From 01-FULL-43-15b sp964472675 (GTDB lineage Bacteria > Patescibacteriota > Microgenomatia > UBA8517 > UBA10165): 64,000 nt of DNA. The notes beneath the pieces were generated by a model. That model saw only the letters and a program-made list of their open reading frames with translations. It ran no database searches and had not been told where the DNA came from. Shown here piece by piece: positions 16,643 through 24,343 of this stretch. The position numbers were made by a program, and so were the translations under genes. Each line of letters opens with the position of its first letter. The first letter of the stretch is position 1. Location of the stretch: assembly GCA_964472675.1 (NCBI GenBank), contig CAYYLO010000002.1:27530-91529 (forward strand), given 5' to 3'.

Positions 16643-17044
16643 TTACAGCCCTTGAGCCTGAATCTGTTTCTTTGAGCTCTTCTCAAGCCAGGCGGCGATT
16701 TGTTCGGTTGAGGTGCGCTTAACGTCCACATTAACCATGAATTTTAAAACTTCTCCTCTTTTGGGTTGAAGCATATAGCCATTTTTGAATAATAAGCGCT
16801 TTGTTGTGAAGTATGCCGTTCTTTTATTTGCGTCTTCAAAAGGTTGGTTTCTTACCATTGACTGCAAGAATGCCCCCGCCATCAGCCAAATCGTGTCGTA
16901 AAGATATTTGCCTCCGAATTGCGCTTTAGGCCTTTCGATGGCTGAGTGAAGCATGGCAAAATCGTGAATGCCCGCTCGCCCGCCTCCTATTTGGAGCATG
17001 CGTTCATGAATTGCGTAAGTTTCTTCTAAACTTACAAACTTCAC
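16643..17044 (-). CDS. Doc-like (Fic fold) toxin with altered active-site motif
   Basis: 133 residues of the death-on-curing family. The Fic/Doc motif normally starts with His (H-x-F-x-D-x-N-K-R). Here it reads QPFEDANKR at residues 67-75, so the catalytic-position His is Gln (codon CAA, one base from CAC or CAT). The rest of the motif is intact. Doc phosphorylates EF-Tu. Loss of this His abolishes toxicity in studied relatives, so this copy may be inactive or a natural escape allele. It overlaps the antitoxin gene by 4 nt and is second in the operon. Confidence 0.85.
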   Translation of the reverse strand: MKFVSLEETYAIHERMLQIGGGRAGIHDFAMLHSAIERPKAQFGGKYLYDTIWLMAGAFLQSMVRNQPFEDANKRTAYFTTKRLLFKNGYMLQPKRGEVLKFMVNVDVKRTSTEQIAAWLEKSSKKQIQAQGL

Positions 17045-17277
17045 TTTTTAGCAAGCTCCTTAATAAGATCAGCTTCGTTTTGGGAAATCCCCTCAAGCCA
17101 CTCTTTAAATTCAGGAGTTAAGGAAGTCTCTGATTTTGGAGAAGTTAAAAGAAGCCCCTGTTTTGTCTTTTTCCAAGAAACTTTAGAGCCGCTTTTTATG
17201 CCTAATTCTTTTTGATATTCCTTAGGTATGGTCACAGCAACAGAGTTTCCAACCCGATATACAGTTTGTGTAGCCAT
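17041..17277 (-). CDS. AbrB/MazE-like antitoxin
   Basis: 78 residues. The N-terminal swapped-hairpin DNA-binding domain is clear (VYRVGNSVAVTIPKEYQKEL, then GIKSGSKVSW), followed by an acidic C-terminal tail (FKEWLEGISQNEADLIKELA) that would wrap the toxin. First gene of the pair with the Doc-like gene, joined by an ATGA overlap. Expected to repress the operon. Confidence 0.88.
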   Translation of the reverse strand: MATQTVYRVGNSVAVTIPKEYQKELGIKSGSKVSWKKTKQGLLLTSPKSETSLTPEFKEWLEGISQNEADLIKELAKK

Positions 17278-17352
17278 ACCAGCATTGTACTAACAACGTA
17301 CTAACTTGTCAAGGTAATCAAACACACCTGCCTGGAATGCTTCATCTTTCTT

Positions 17353-18813
17353 TTATGTATATCCTGGAAAGAAATCGACTTTGATATTTCTTGCAGACAC
17401 TCCCATTTCCAAAAGTGTTTGGCAGAAACCCTCAACCATAGCGTGTGGTCCCGAAAGGTAAAACATCCTTTCTAAAAAGTCCTGAACTTCCCCCTCAATC
17501 ATTTTTGTGTCTATCCTTCCCACTTTCCCTTTCCAATTTGCCGGAATATTTCCTTTGTCTGTTAGTGTGTAAATCACCTTTATTCCCAACTCTTTTTGCG
17601 CTTTTTCTAAAACATCTTTATACACAAAATCATCCGCGTTTTTTTCAGTGTAAAAAACAATTACCGGCCGCGTCTCTTTCTTGTCTAATAAATATTTCAG
17701 CATGCTGCGGAATGGCGTAATCCCTATTCCTCCAGCAACAAAAACGAGTTTTTTACCCCGATCCTTAGGAAGCGTAAATTCTCCCGCAAGTTGTGAAGCT
17801 ACAATTGTGTCGCCATGATTTAGACTGTATAGCGCTTTTTTAAAACTTGAACTCTGTAAATCAAATTTAACTCCCACCCGGATTGTGTCCTCCGTTGGTG
17901 AAGAAGACAGCGTAAAATATCTCCTGCTTCCACGGCTGTCTGTGTTTTTGTGACTCAATGTCCATTCCATATATTTTCCGGGCTGGTACTCCACTTTTTC
18001 AGGTGCTTTAAATATAAGATCCCACACCGTGTTGCCTATCTTTTTCTTTTCCGCCAGAGTTAGCAACAGTTTTTGTTTGGGACTTACCAAATAGGAAAAA
18101 ACATTGCCTAAAACCAGCGCGATTTCGGGGGCTTGGTAAAAAGTTAAAAGTCCAACTAAACTGCCATAAACGGCTTGTAAAGTTTTTGTCGGCGGCATGG
18201 TTTGCGGTTCGGTTAGCATTACAAAAGCAAAAAACAACAAAGGCGAGGCAAAAAATACTTGTTTTAAGGAAGTTGCAAAAAGTATAGTTGACACCAAAAG
18301 AAACACCCCAACTAATAAAAACTTTCTTGTCTTCCTGGCAATTAGCAAGCCTCCTAATAAAACCGGAATCATCATAGCCGGTGTACCCACCCACCAGCTT
18401 GCAGATTGATTAACTGCTAAAGAAGTCAAGACAACCGAAATAGCCGCCGGATTGAAAATGTGTTTTTTACCAATGGCCAAAATATATTTTGAAGTCATCG
18501 CCAAAACTACGGCGAGAAATAAAAACGAGACGTCAGAAAGAGTTCTGGCGGGAGTAATAATCAAACCCAAAATCAGGGCTGTGATATAAACCGATTCAAA
18601 ATTTGTGGGGGCATTGAAAAATTTTGCAAAAGCAGTGTTGGCAAGCCAGCAGGAAGCAACAAGAAAAAGTACAGAAAGCAAAAACGCAATAGGAGAAAAC
18701 GGCAAGAGTCCAAAAGCTGAAAAGGCAATTGCAAAAACACACAAGAGAAGAAGAAAATAAAGCGTCAAACGGTACATCGTTATACCGTTTAAAAACCTGT
18801 CCACCAACCCCAT
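17353..18813 (-). CDS. RnfD/NqrB-like membrane domain fused to FAD/NAD(P) reductase
   Basis: 486 residues. Residues 1-225 form about nine hydrophobic helices and begin LVDRFLNGITMYRLTLYF, the usual start of this fused family. Residues 235-486 are a ferredoxin-NADP-reductase-type module: FAD site RYFTLSSSP, NAD site VAGGIGITPFRSML, a YLSGPHAMVEGF helix and a terminal aromatic segment. The fusion would carry electrons between NAD(P)H and a membrane carrier; no other rnf or nqr genes are in the window. A TATACT box (complement of 18822-18827) sits 8 nt before the ATG. Confidence 0.83.
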   Translation of the reverse strand: MGLVDRFLNGITMYRLTLYFLLLLCVFAIAFSAFGLLPFSPIAFLLSVLFLVASCWLANTAFAKFFNAPTNFESVYITALILGLIITPARTLSDVSFLFLAVVLAMTSKYILAIGKKHIFNPAAISVVLTSLAVNQSASWWVGTPAMMIPVLLGGLLIARKTRKFLLVGVFLLVSTILFATSLKQVFFASPLLFFAFVMLTEPQTMPPTKTLQAVYGSLVGLLTFYQAPEIALVLGNVFSYLVSPKQKLLLTLAEKKKIGNTVWDLIFKAPEKVEYQPGKYMEWTLSHKNTDSRGSRRYFTLSSSPTEDTIRVGVKFDLQSSSFKKALYSLNHGDTIVASQLAGEFTLPKDRGKKLVFVAGGIGITPFRSMLKYLLDKKETRPVIVFYTEKNADDFVYKDVLEKAQKELGIKVIYTLTDKGNIPANWKGKVGRIDTKMIEGEVQDFLERMFYLSGPHAMVEGFCQTLLEMGVSARNIKVDFFPGYT

Positions 18814-18851
18814 TAAGAATCAGTATATCACCAGAGCTCGTAAACCAAGCC

Positions 18852-19304
18852 GTGGAGCAGCTGGCGCGCCCAGCAATCGAACGCTTGTGTGAGCAAGACG
18901 ATCTGCGCTACCCCGACGGGCCAGCAGGTCTAGTTCTCGTGGTACTATACACAAAAGCGCCGAAGGCTCTGCATTTCAAATTCGGTGAGCTGCAACGCGT
19001 TGGCAAGAAGCACTGGCACAAGTGGAATGCAGACTTCGACGACGTTGCCTTCAGGAAAGCGCTGGTAGCTTTGCGCACAGGCCGTCCCACCAGCGAAATC
19101 GCAGGACAGCGTTCGTGGCTCCTGGAGCACGGTGACACAGTCTACGGCGGCGGCGTCGCAGAGGACAACGCCCTGGCTGTCGCAGCATCCGGCTTGAAGG
19201 AAGAGGCAGACGAAGCTGCGGCTTGGACGGTCTACAATATCATCGCCATGCTGGTCAACCTCGAGTTCAAGAAACTCAAGACAAGCGGCACCGACAACGT
19301 CTAG
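18852..19304 (+). CDS. GC-rich orphan gene, start uncertain
   Basis: About 150 residues from the GTG at 18852. The frame is open further upstream into the divergent reductase gene, but no ATG is present, so the start is uncertain or the 5' end is damaged. The sequence is Ala-rich and clearly coding (GRPTSEIAGQRSWLLEHGD, then TVYGGGVAEDNALAVAASGL and a C-terminal helix). Base composition is visibly richer in GC than its neighbours. It ends in a strong hairpin at 19313-19357. No family recognised. Confidence 0.6.
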   Translation: MEQLARPAIERLCEQDDLRYPDGPAGLVLVVLYTKAPKALHFKFGELQRVGKKHWHKWNADFDDVAFRKALVALRTGRPTSEIAGQRSWLLEHGDTVYGGGVAEDNALAVAASGLKEEADEAAAWTVYNIIAMLVNLEFKKLKTSGTDNV

Positions 19305-19312
19305 CCCCTCAT

Positions 19313-19357
19313 GCGTGTGCGGAATCTTTCCCGAGGATAGGTTTCGCACACGCTTTT
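19313..19357 (+). terminator. Rho-independent terminator
   Basis: GCGTGTGCG pairs with CGCACACGC across a 24-nt loop, followed by TTTT. It lies 9 nt after the stop codon of the orphan gene. Confidence 0.75.
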
Positions 19358-19487
19358 GTATAACATCGCTTCCATGCTAATTTATTACAAATCTCACAAC
19401 GGGTGCGCCCACAATAAGTTTTGTAGTCCAAACGCTGGAGAAATGCTGTTTTGAAAGCACATTGAGAATCTGGGAAAGGAAAAGCGA

Positions 19488-19910
19488 ATGTCCACGGACA
19501 GAGTAGCAATTGCTGCCATAATCGCTGCGGCAGCCCTTATTGTCATCTTGTGGGTCAGAGGTTATGCAAGGGTAGATGCAAAGTGGGTAAGCCCACAAGA
19601 AGGAGGCATACAAGTAACTTCCCCTGTCAAACTGTCGATCTCTACGGGAAAACGAATGCCATGGGAACCAGCGGTCGGCAGGGTCACGTTCGTCTACGGA
19701 ACAGACTTCCCGGAAAACTTCGGAAAAAGTGTCCAGCTGTTTACTGCCTGCAAGACAGATGGCAGGTCTACTTCCGGAAAGTGGGAATGCGACTGGACCC
19801 CCGCAAGCGACGTGCCATCAGGGAACGTAGCCCTCTTTGCTTACGTTTTCGACACGAGTGGAAATCAGATAGGCACAAGCTCCGTAAAGACTGTCCTGTT
19901 CCGTAGATAG
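19488..19910 (+). CDS. GC-rich orphan: anchored Ig-like surface protein
   Basis: 140 residues. Shine-Dalgarno-like GGAAAGG lies 9 nt before the ATG. A membrane anchor at residues 7-24 (AIAAIIAAAALIVILWVRGY) is followed by a beta-sandwich-like domain of about 110 residues with two Cys (LFTACKTDG and KWECDW) likely to form a disulphide. The pattern VRFVYG/ALFAYVFDTSGNQIGTS is that of bacterial Ig-like or PKD-like domains. Ends in a long hairpin (19921-19985). Confidence 0.68.
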   Translation: MSTDRVAIAAIIAAAALIVILWVRGYARVDAKWVSPQEGGIQVTSPVKLSISTGKRMPWEPAVGRVTFVYGTDFPENFGKSVQLFTACKTDGRSTSGKWECDWTPASDVPSGNVALFAYVFDTSGNQIGTSSVKTVLFRR

Positions 19911-19920
19911 TCCGCAACTG

Positions 19921-19985
19921 AAGGGGGACGCTAAACCACTAGCGTGTTTGCTAAAAAACAGCATTTTTCATCCGGCGTCCTCCTT
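19921..19985 (+). terminator. long structured hairpin between convergent genes
   Basis: AAGGGGGACGC (19921-19931) pairs with GCGTCCTCCTT (19975-19985). A second small stem CGCT...AGCG and a TTGCT...AGCATTTTT stem with a T run lie inside. It may terminate both the orphan gene and the convergent Erf-like gene. Confidence 0.6.
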
Positions 19986-19993
19986 CAATCCAA

Positions 19994-20572
19994 TTACTTT
20001 TTGCTTACCGTCGGCCAAGAAGAGGCATGGTATTTACTCTTCAGGCTTTCATCTTTCGCGGGGACTTGGATCCATTGTGTGTGGGTTTTATCTCCCGTTG
20101 AACAAAAAATTGCGTGATATTGTTTGCCTGCGCGGTTTACTCCACGCCTTTCCTCAGCCGCTTGTCCACAAACTACACAACTGGTAGTTTTGATAAGCTC
20201 ACTTGAGGCCGTGCCGTTGTCATCCAGGTTCTCACCACGGCCAGTTAGTGCGCGAACCATTTCATCAGCCGATGCAACTGACTCAACAAGTCCATATCCA
20301 GCAAACCCTAAAGCCCGTCCAACTGCAGAAGTTTCCGCCACTTCGTATGGGGACTGCCGCTCAATAACCTTGATCGTTTCTGGATTAACTGCGCTGATAC
20401 CCGTAAAAGGTTTACCTTTAACAACTACCGTCGCTTTTATAACGATAGGATTGTGTGAAAGAACTTCAGTTTGTACACTTTCCAATGCTTTTTCTTGATG
20501 TGCAATTTCCAACCGCCTTGCAACCGTCATATATTCCCGACCTCGAATATTTACAATTCCGTTATTAATCAT
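19994..20572 (-). CDS. Erf-like single-strand DNA annealing protein with C-terminal zinc finger
   Basis: 192 residues. REYMTVARRLEIAHQ and then ESVQTEVL and SPYEVAETSAVGRALGFAGYG match the Erf/Rad52-like annealase core found in phages (the ETSAxGRAL helix is the best marker). Residues 125-165 carry a Cys pair (SCVVCGQ) and a later Cys (AIFCSTG) that may bind zinc. Such proteins anneal ssDNA in phage recombination. It stands alone here, with no exonuclease neighbour, so it may be domesticated. Confidence 0.68.
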   Translation of the reverse strand: MINNGIVNIRGREYMTVARRLEIAHQEKALESVQTEVLSHNPIVIKATVVVKGKPFTGISAVNPETIKVIERQSPYEVAETSAVGRALGFAGYGLVESVASADEMVRALTGRGENLDDNGTASSELIKTTSCVVCGQAAEERRGVNRAGKQYHAIFCSTGDKTHTQWIQVPAKDESLKSKYHASSWPTVSKK

Positions 20573-20593
20573 AATTCCACCTCCTTTCTATCT

Positions 20594-20676
20594 GTCATTC
20601 TGAGTGAAACGAAGAATCTCTGGCGAATGCCAGGCCTCGAATTAATCGAGAGATCCTTCACTCCGTTCAGGATGAC
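20594..20676. repeat. GTCATTCTGAG...CAGGATGAC palindromic repeat
   Basis: Starts GTCATTCTGAGTGAAACGAA and ends TTCACTCCGTTCAGGATGAC with inverted ends. Translation of the reverse strand gives the repeat-derived AVILNGVKDL peptide, which should not be annotated as a gene. Confidence 0.8.
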
Positions 20677-20767
20677 GGCGGGTCTATTTGTAAACGCTTC
20701 TATTTCGGGTTTTGTACGGGTGTAGTATAACACATAAAAATAATTTTTCAAGAGGGTTTGGGAGGGA

Positions 20768-21412
20768 TTATTGCTTTTTCCTAGCCTTCATTGCCAAAAA
20801 TCCAAGAGGAATAAGCCCAAGAGCAAGCCATCCGACCGCACCCATGCCAGTTGACGGAAGTCTCCTTAATTGAGTTAGAGGTTGAGGTGTAGGCGATGGG
20901 GTTGGGGCGACATAAGCCGGCGTTGTTGTAGGTGTCGGTGTGGGAACCACAGCGGCCCGAACAGCAGGGCAGTCCCCCGAATACCAGGTCATATAACCTT
21001 TTAATGTCCCTCCCACATTTTTGTCAAAAACATCCAATTGAACAGTTCTGTCGCAACCGGGATTTGTCATATCCAAGGTTTTCCCATATTCGGGACCAGA
21101 TATGACCCCAGAGGCGGCAAACGTGTTATCGCAATTTAAAACTTTGCCGCGGCAAATGTATCTTTGAACATTGCCACTTTCGTAAAATTGACCGTTTAAG
21201 CGATTTTGCGCCGTACAAGTTCCTGTTGAAATATCACAAGCTGCCTCCCCGTTATAATCACCGATATTGCCGTTGGGATCTGCTCCCCCACCGTAAAGAT
21301 TAATATAAAACCCTGATCCCCAAGGGAAAGAGGCTGCGTGCACATTTTTTGCAGGCAGAAAAAGCAACATTCCCACAAAAAGCATTGGGAGCAAAAAAAG
21401 ATTCATTTTCAA
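20768..21412 (-). CDS. secreted protein with LPXTG-type sorting signal
   Basis: 214 residues. Signal peptide (LFLLPMLFVGMLLFLPAKNVHA), then a beta-rich domain of about 125 residues with several Cys pairs (AACDISTGTC, YICRGKVLNC, PGCDRT, GDCPAV). A Thr/Pro/Ala linker follows, then LPSTG, a hydrophobic helix (VGWLALGLIPLGFLAM) and a basic tail KARKKQ. This is a complete cell-wall sorting signal, implying a sortase that anchors it. No sortase gene is in the window. Domain function unknown. Confidence 0.8.
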   Translation of the reverse strand: MKMNLFLLPMLFVGMLLFLPAKNVHAASFPWGSGFYINLYGGGADPNGNIGDYNGEAACDISTGTCTAQNRLNGQFYESGNVQRYICRGKVLNCDNTFAASGVISGPEYGKTLDMTNPGCDRTVQLDVFDKNVGGTLKGYMTWYSGDCPAVRAAVVPTPTPTTTPAYVAPTPSPTPQPLTQLRRLPSTGMGAVGWLALGLIPLGFLAMKARKKQ

Positions 21413-21466
21413 AAAGGATACGTCTTTGTCATCAAAAAAAGGTTAAAGGGTAGTAATAAAACTACG

Positions 21467-22543
21467 CTACCAAATCTTGATTAGTTTATCGTCGTCTGAG
21501 CTTGGCGTTCCCCTTCCGTCAGTGTTGCTTGTCAGAACATATAACTCTTCATCTTTGCCAATTGCCACCGTGCGCAATCGTCCAAATTGATTTTCAAATT
21601 TAGTTTCTAAACTTCCTGTTTGAGGATTATAAGTATAAACTGCCTGTCCGGCAAGTCCGGCAAAATACAATTTTCCTGACTCAAACGCCATTCCGGAAGG
21701 CGCCCATGTTTTTCTGCCTGAGTTTATAACAGGTGTCACCATTCCCTCTTTTGTTTGATCTCCGCGAATCGCCGGCCAGCCATAATTTTTGCCTTTTTCA
21801 ACTTTATTTAACTCGTCGTCTCCGGTTTGCGCGCCTGACGGACCATGGTCCGTCGCCCATAACTGTCCTTTGTCGTCAAACGCAAGACCTTGAACATTTC
21901 TGAAACCAAACGCCCAAACCGCATTCCCAAAAGGATTGTCTTCCGGGATTGATCCATCATCGCGCACCCGCAAAATTTTTCCATTTAAAGAATTTGTGTC
22001 TTGCGCTAAAATTGGGCTTTCAGCATCCCCTGTCCCGATATAAAGCATCCCATCCGGCCCGAAAATAATTCTGCCCCCGTCATGATTTGCTGATCCGCGA
22101 ATCCCACTAACCACTTTCTTACGTTCCAAAAGCTGACCTTCCTCCAGCTTGTAACGTTCCACCCGGTTAAAGTAAGTTCCGCCGCCTTGCGTTGTCGAGT
22201 ATAAGTACACGAGACGGTTTTCGTTAAACTTTGGATGCAAGGCCATTCCAAGGAGCCCGCCTTCTCCTACATGTTTTACACCCTGCACAACAATTTCACT
22301 TTTATCCTTGCCAATCTGCACCAGGTTGCCCGGCCGCTCTGTTACCAACATCTCTCCTGAAGGCAAAAACGCAACCTCCCATGGAATATTCAAATCCTGG
22401 ACAACAACCAAAGGTGTGCCGTTGGAAGTGTTTTGTGACAGAGGTTGTGTGCCAAGTGTCTGGTTTGCTTGCCTGTTTCTTAGGAAAGAAATTCCACCGG
22501 CAATGAAGATTAAAATTAAAACACCTACCAAAATTTTTTTCAT
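21467..22543 (-). CDS. secreted PQQ-dependent sugar dehydrogenase-like protein
   Basis: 358 residues. An N-terminal membrane anchor (LVGVLILIFIAGGISFL) is followed by a six-bladed propeller of the glucose/sorbosone dehydrogenase type: IPWEVAFLPSGEMLVTERPG, GLLGMALHPKF, NHDGGRIIFGPDGMLYIGTG, FGFRNVQGLAFD and WATDHGPSG are family signatures. The His of NHDG and the Arg of FRNVQG match residues around the PQQ pocket. Substrates are extracellular aldoses. No PQQ synthesis genes are visible, so the cofactor would be scavenged or absent. Confidence 0.88.
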   Translation of the reverse strand: MKKILVGVLILIFIAGGISFLRNRQANQTLGTQPLSQNTSNGTPLVVVQDLNIPWEVAFLPSGEMLVTERPGNLVQIGKDKSEIVVQGVKHVGEGGLLGMALHPKFNENRLVYLYSTTQGGGTYFNRVERYKLEEGQLLERKKVVSGIRGSANHDGGRIIFGPDGMLYIGTGDAESPILAQDTNSLNGKILRVRDDGSIPEDNPFGNAVWAFGFRNVQGLAFDDKGQLWATDHGPSGAQTGDDELNKVEKGKNYGWPAIRGDQTKEGMVTPVINSGRKTWAPSGMAFESGKLYFAGLAGQAVYTYNPQTGSLETKFENQFGRLRTVAIGKDEELYVLTSNTDGRGTPSSDDDKLIKIW

Positions 22544-22554
22544 CAGATCCCTTT

Positions 22555-23203
22555 TTACTGTCGACGCTCTTTTGAAGATGGTAAATTACCCTCTAAGTAT
22601 TTTTTCATCATTTCTTCGTACTTGCCAAATTCAACAAAATGCTCCGCCTGAATTCCAAATTCTCTCGCCCCGTCAACAATATCCTTATCGCTGTCCCAAA
22701 AAAGTACTTCTTTTTTTCTGATGCTTGGCAAGTCGCGCATGACACCTTCAAAGAATTCTGGTGATGGTTTTTTGTGGCCTATATCACAAGAAGCAAATAT
22801 TTTATCAAAATACTCCTCCAGACCCGCAACTCTTAGAATATACTCCATTCTGTACTTCTCATTGTTTGTCGCCAAAGCAACTATTATTCCTCTGTCTCGT
22901 AGCTCTTGTACAGTTTTCAATACCTCCTGATCCAGTTCACAGTCGCTAGCAAACCAATATTGCAAGAAGTCGTCTGCAGATCCCTTCCATCCCCAATTTT
23001 CCAAATATGGAGGTAATACTTCCTTCAAGTCAGTTTGGCTTGTTGCACAACCCCGATACTCGTTCTTGAAGAAAACAGAAATATCTTCCAAAGTAACGCC
23101 ATGCTCGTCGGCGTATCGCTCGCTGAAGTACTTATACTTCCCCTTTTTCAACACCACACCATCCACGTCAAACAGCANNNNNNNNNNGCACCACTTTAAT
23201 CAT
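22555..23203 (-). CDS. HAD-superfamily hydrolase
   Basis: About 210 residues if the 10-N run at 23178-23187 is closed by the TGC overlap on its flanks. The start then reads ATG at 23201-23203 followed by IKVV-LFDVDGVV, the DxD motif I of HAD phosphatases. TATACT (complement of 23212-23217) lies 8 nt before this ATG, which supports it. Motif II ALATNNEKYR and motif III/IV KKPSPEFFEG with LFWDSDKDIVDGAREFG are present. Cytoplasmic phosphatase, substrate unknown. Confidence 0.82.
23178..23187. other. assembly gap (10 N) that closes by a TGC overlap
   Basis: On the reverse strand the flanks are GTGGTGC and TGCTGTTTGAC. Merging the shared TGC gives a perfect HAD N-terminus, so no real sequence need be missing. 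Confidence 0.65.
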
Positions 23204-23246
23204 GTCATTGAAGTATATCAAATAAATTCCGTGGTAAACTTGCGTA

Positions 23247-23687
23247 TTGAGAGTGAACGTAACTCAAATGCGTAAAACGGAAATTGTAACAATCTTTCTG
23301 GACGCCGAAAATAGACGCAACTGGAAGAAATGGTCAAGTTTTGTAGACTCCGACATTGAGTACGAACCCGTGGGATTCGCAGCTACGAGAGGAAAAAGGG
23401 CATATGTTTCTCGCATGAAAAAAGCATATAAGGAGCTTAAAGACTGGCAATTCGAAATTGTTAACATCACAGAAAACAAAAATTCTGTCATGGTGGAATT
23501 TGACGGATATGGCCACTTCACAGGAGCCGAAGACGAAGTGCAATACACAAATGTCCCACTTCACCTAAAAGCAGTGTGTATTTTTGAAGTTAAAAATGGC
23601 AAGATTATACACATCCGCGAGTATCTTGATTCACAAAGTTATAAGAAGCAACTTGAAGTTTCTAACGCCTCAGGAAGCGTTCAATAG
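23247..23687 (+). CDS. SnoaL/NTF2-like protein
   Basis: 146 residues from a TTG, or 139 from the ATG at 23268. TAAACT (23235-23240) sits 6 nt before the TTG, matching the leaderless pattern of the window. Fold features: N-terminal helices, a Trp pair (RRNWKKWSSFVDSDIEYEP), a central strand pair VMVEFDGYGHFTGA, and the closing HLKAVCIFEVKNGKIIHIRE-YLD typical of SnoaL-like polyketide cyclase/isomerase-fold proteins. Substrate cannot be inferred. Confidence 0.8.
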   Translation: MRVNVTQMRKTEIVTIFLDAENRRNWKKWSSFVDSDIEYEPVGFAATRGKRAYVSRMKKAYKELKDWQFEIVNITENKNSVMVEFDGYGHFTGAEDEVQYTNVPLHLKAVCIFEVKNGKIIHIREYLDSQSYKKQLEVSNASGSVQ

Positions 23688-23695
23688 CGTAATTT

Positions 23696-23768
23696 CCCCG
23701 AGGTTTCTACCTATTGCAAAGCAACAAGGTTCCGTCTGCGGGTTCTTATTCAACCCCAGGGGTTGGTA
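23696..23768. repeat. split copy of CAACCCC[T/A]GGGGTTG...ACCTCGGG element
   Basis: Reverse strand has CAACCCCTGGGGTTG and, 37 nt later, GGTAGAAACCTCGGGG. The two halves are adjacent in the copies at 59157 and 62806 but separated here by an insertion. Confidence 0.6.
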
Positions 23769-23797
23769 AATCCACAACAAACTACGACTATCTATAG

Positions 23798-23980
23798 CTA
23801 CTGAATCGTAACCTGGATTTTTGTGCCTAGGGCTTGGGCAACGCGCCGGAGTAAAGAAATCGAAGGCTTGGCATTTATTCCTTCAAGACGAGAAATAACG
23901 GCCTGTCCGGTTCCTACCTTTTTGGCTAACTGCTCTTGAAACATTTTCTTTCCGTTTTCTTTAAAATTTTTGGCAGCCAA
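23798..23980 (-). pseudogene. fragment of a HigA-like antitoxin
   Basis: The last 50 residues (EQLAKKVGTGQAVISRLEGI and the following helix ending in IQVTIQ) match the DNA-binding half of the HigA-like proteins at 540 and 4287. The N-terminal part is missing and the frame runs into the 3' end of the NUDIX gene. No toxin gene is adjacent. Probably a decayed third module. Confidence 0.6.
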
Positions 23981-24336
23981 GATTGATTATCTTGGTGCAT
24001 TTGGTCAAAAGGGAGGCTGCTTTTCTCAAACCATCGCCACTCAAGAATTGTTGGATCAATAGGTTTTGGCTCCAAGTCCCAGCCATCATAGATAAACACA
24101 TGAAGTTCAACTTCAGGGTAATGTCTTACCGTTTTTTCCACCAGGCGAGTTTTGTCAACTATTATCTTAATCTCCTCCTCAATTTCTCTTGCCAAACCTT
24201 CCTGCAGAGTTTCGCCGTCTTCCACAAATCCCCCCAACCCGTTCCAAATCTTTTTGCCGTTAGGATACTGAAGTAGAAAAAGCAGCACCCGATCTTCTTT
24301 TGTAAAAAAACAAACTGTCCCGCGTCGCTTAAGCAT
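23926..24336 (-). CDS. NUDIX hydrolase (8-oxo-dGTPase-like)
   Basis: 136 residues. Complete NUDIX box: GGFVEDGETLQEGLAREIEEE (residues about 36-56). The N-terminus KRRGTVCFFTKEDRVLLFLL and IWNGLGG resemble MutT/MTH1-type enzymes that clean oxidised nucleotides. The C-terminal residues after WLPKILK run into the antitoxin fragment in another frame, so the original C-terminus may have been replaced at that junction. Confidence 0.85.
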   Translation of the reverse strand: MLKRRGTVCFFTKEDRVLLFLLQYPNGKKIWNGLGGFVEDGETLQEGLAREIEEEIKIIVDKTRLVEKTVRHYPEVELHVFIYDGWDLEPKPIDPTILEWRWFEKSSLPFDQMHQDNQSWLPKILKKTERKCFKSS

Positions 24337-24343
24337 AATATTT

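Noticed and set aside
18767..18790. AAACGGTA...TACCGTTT inverted repeat considered as operator
   Set aside because: It lies inside the well-supported coding start of the RnfD-reductase fusion (ITMYRL region), so it is probably chance.
20569..20751. 60-residue reading frame with AVILNGVKDL
   Set aside because: It is a translation of the GTCAT-type palindromic repeat, a well-known false protein pattern.
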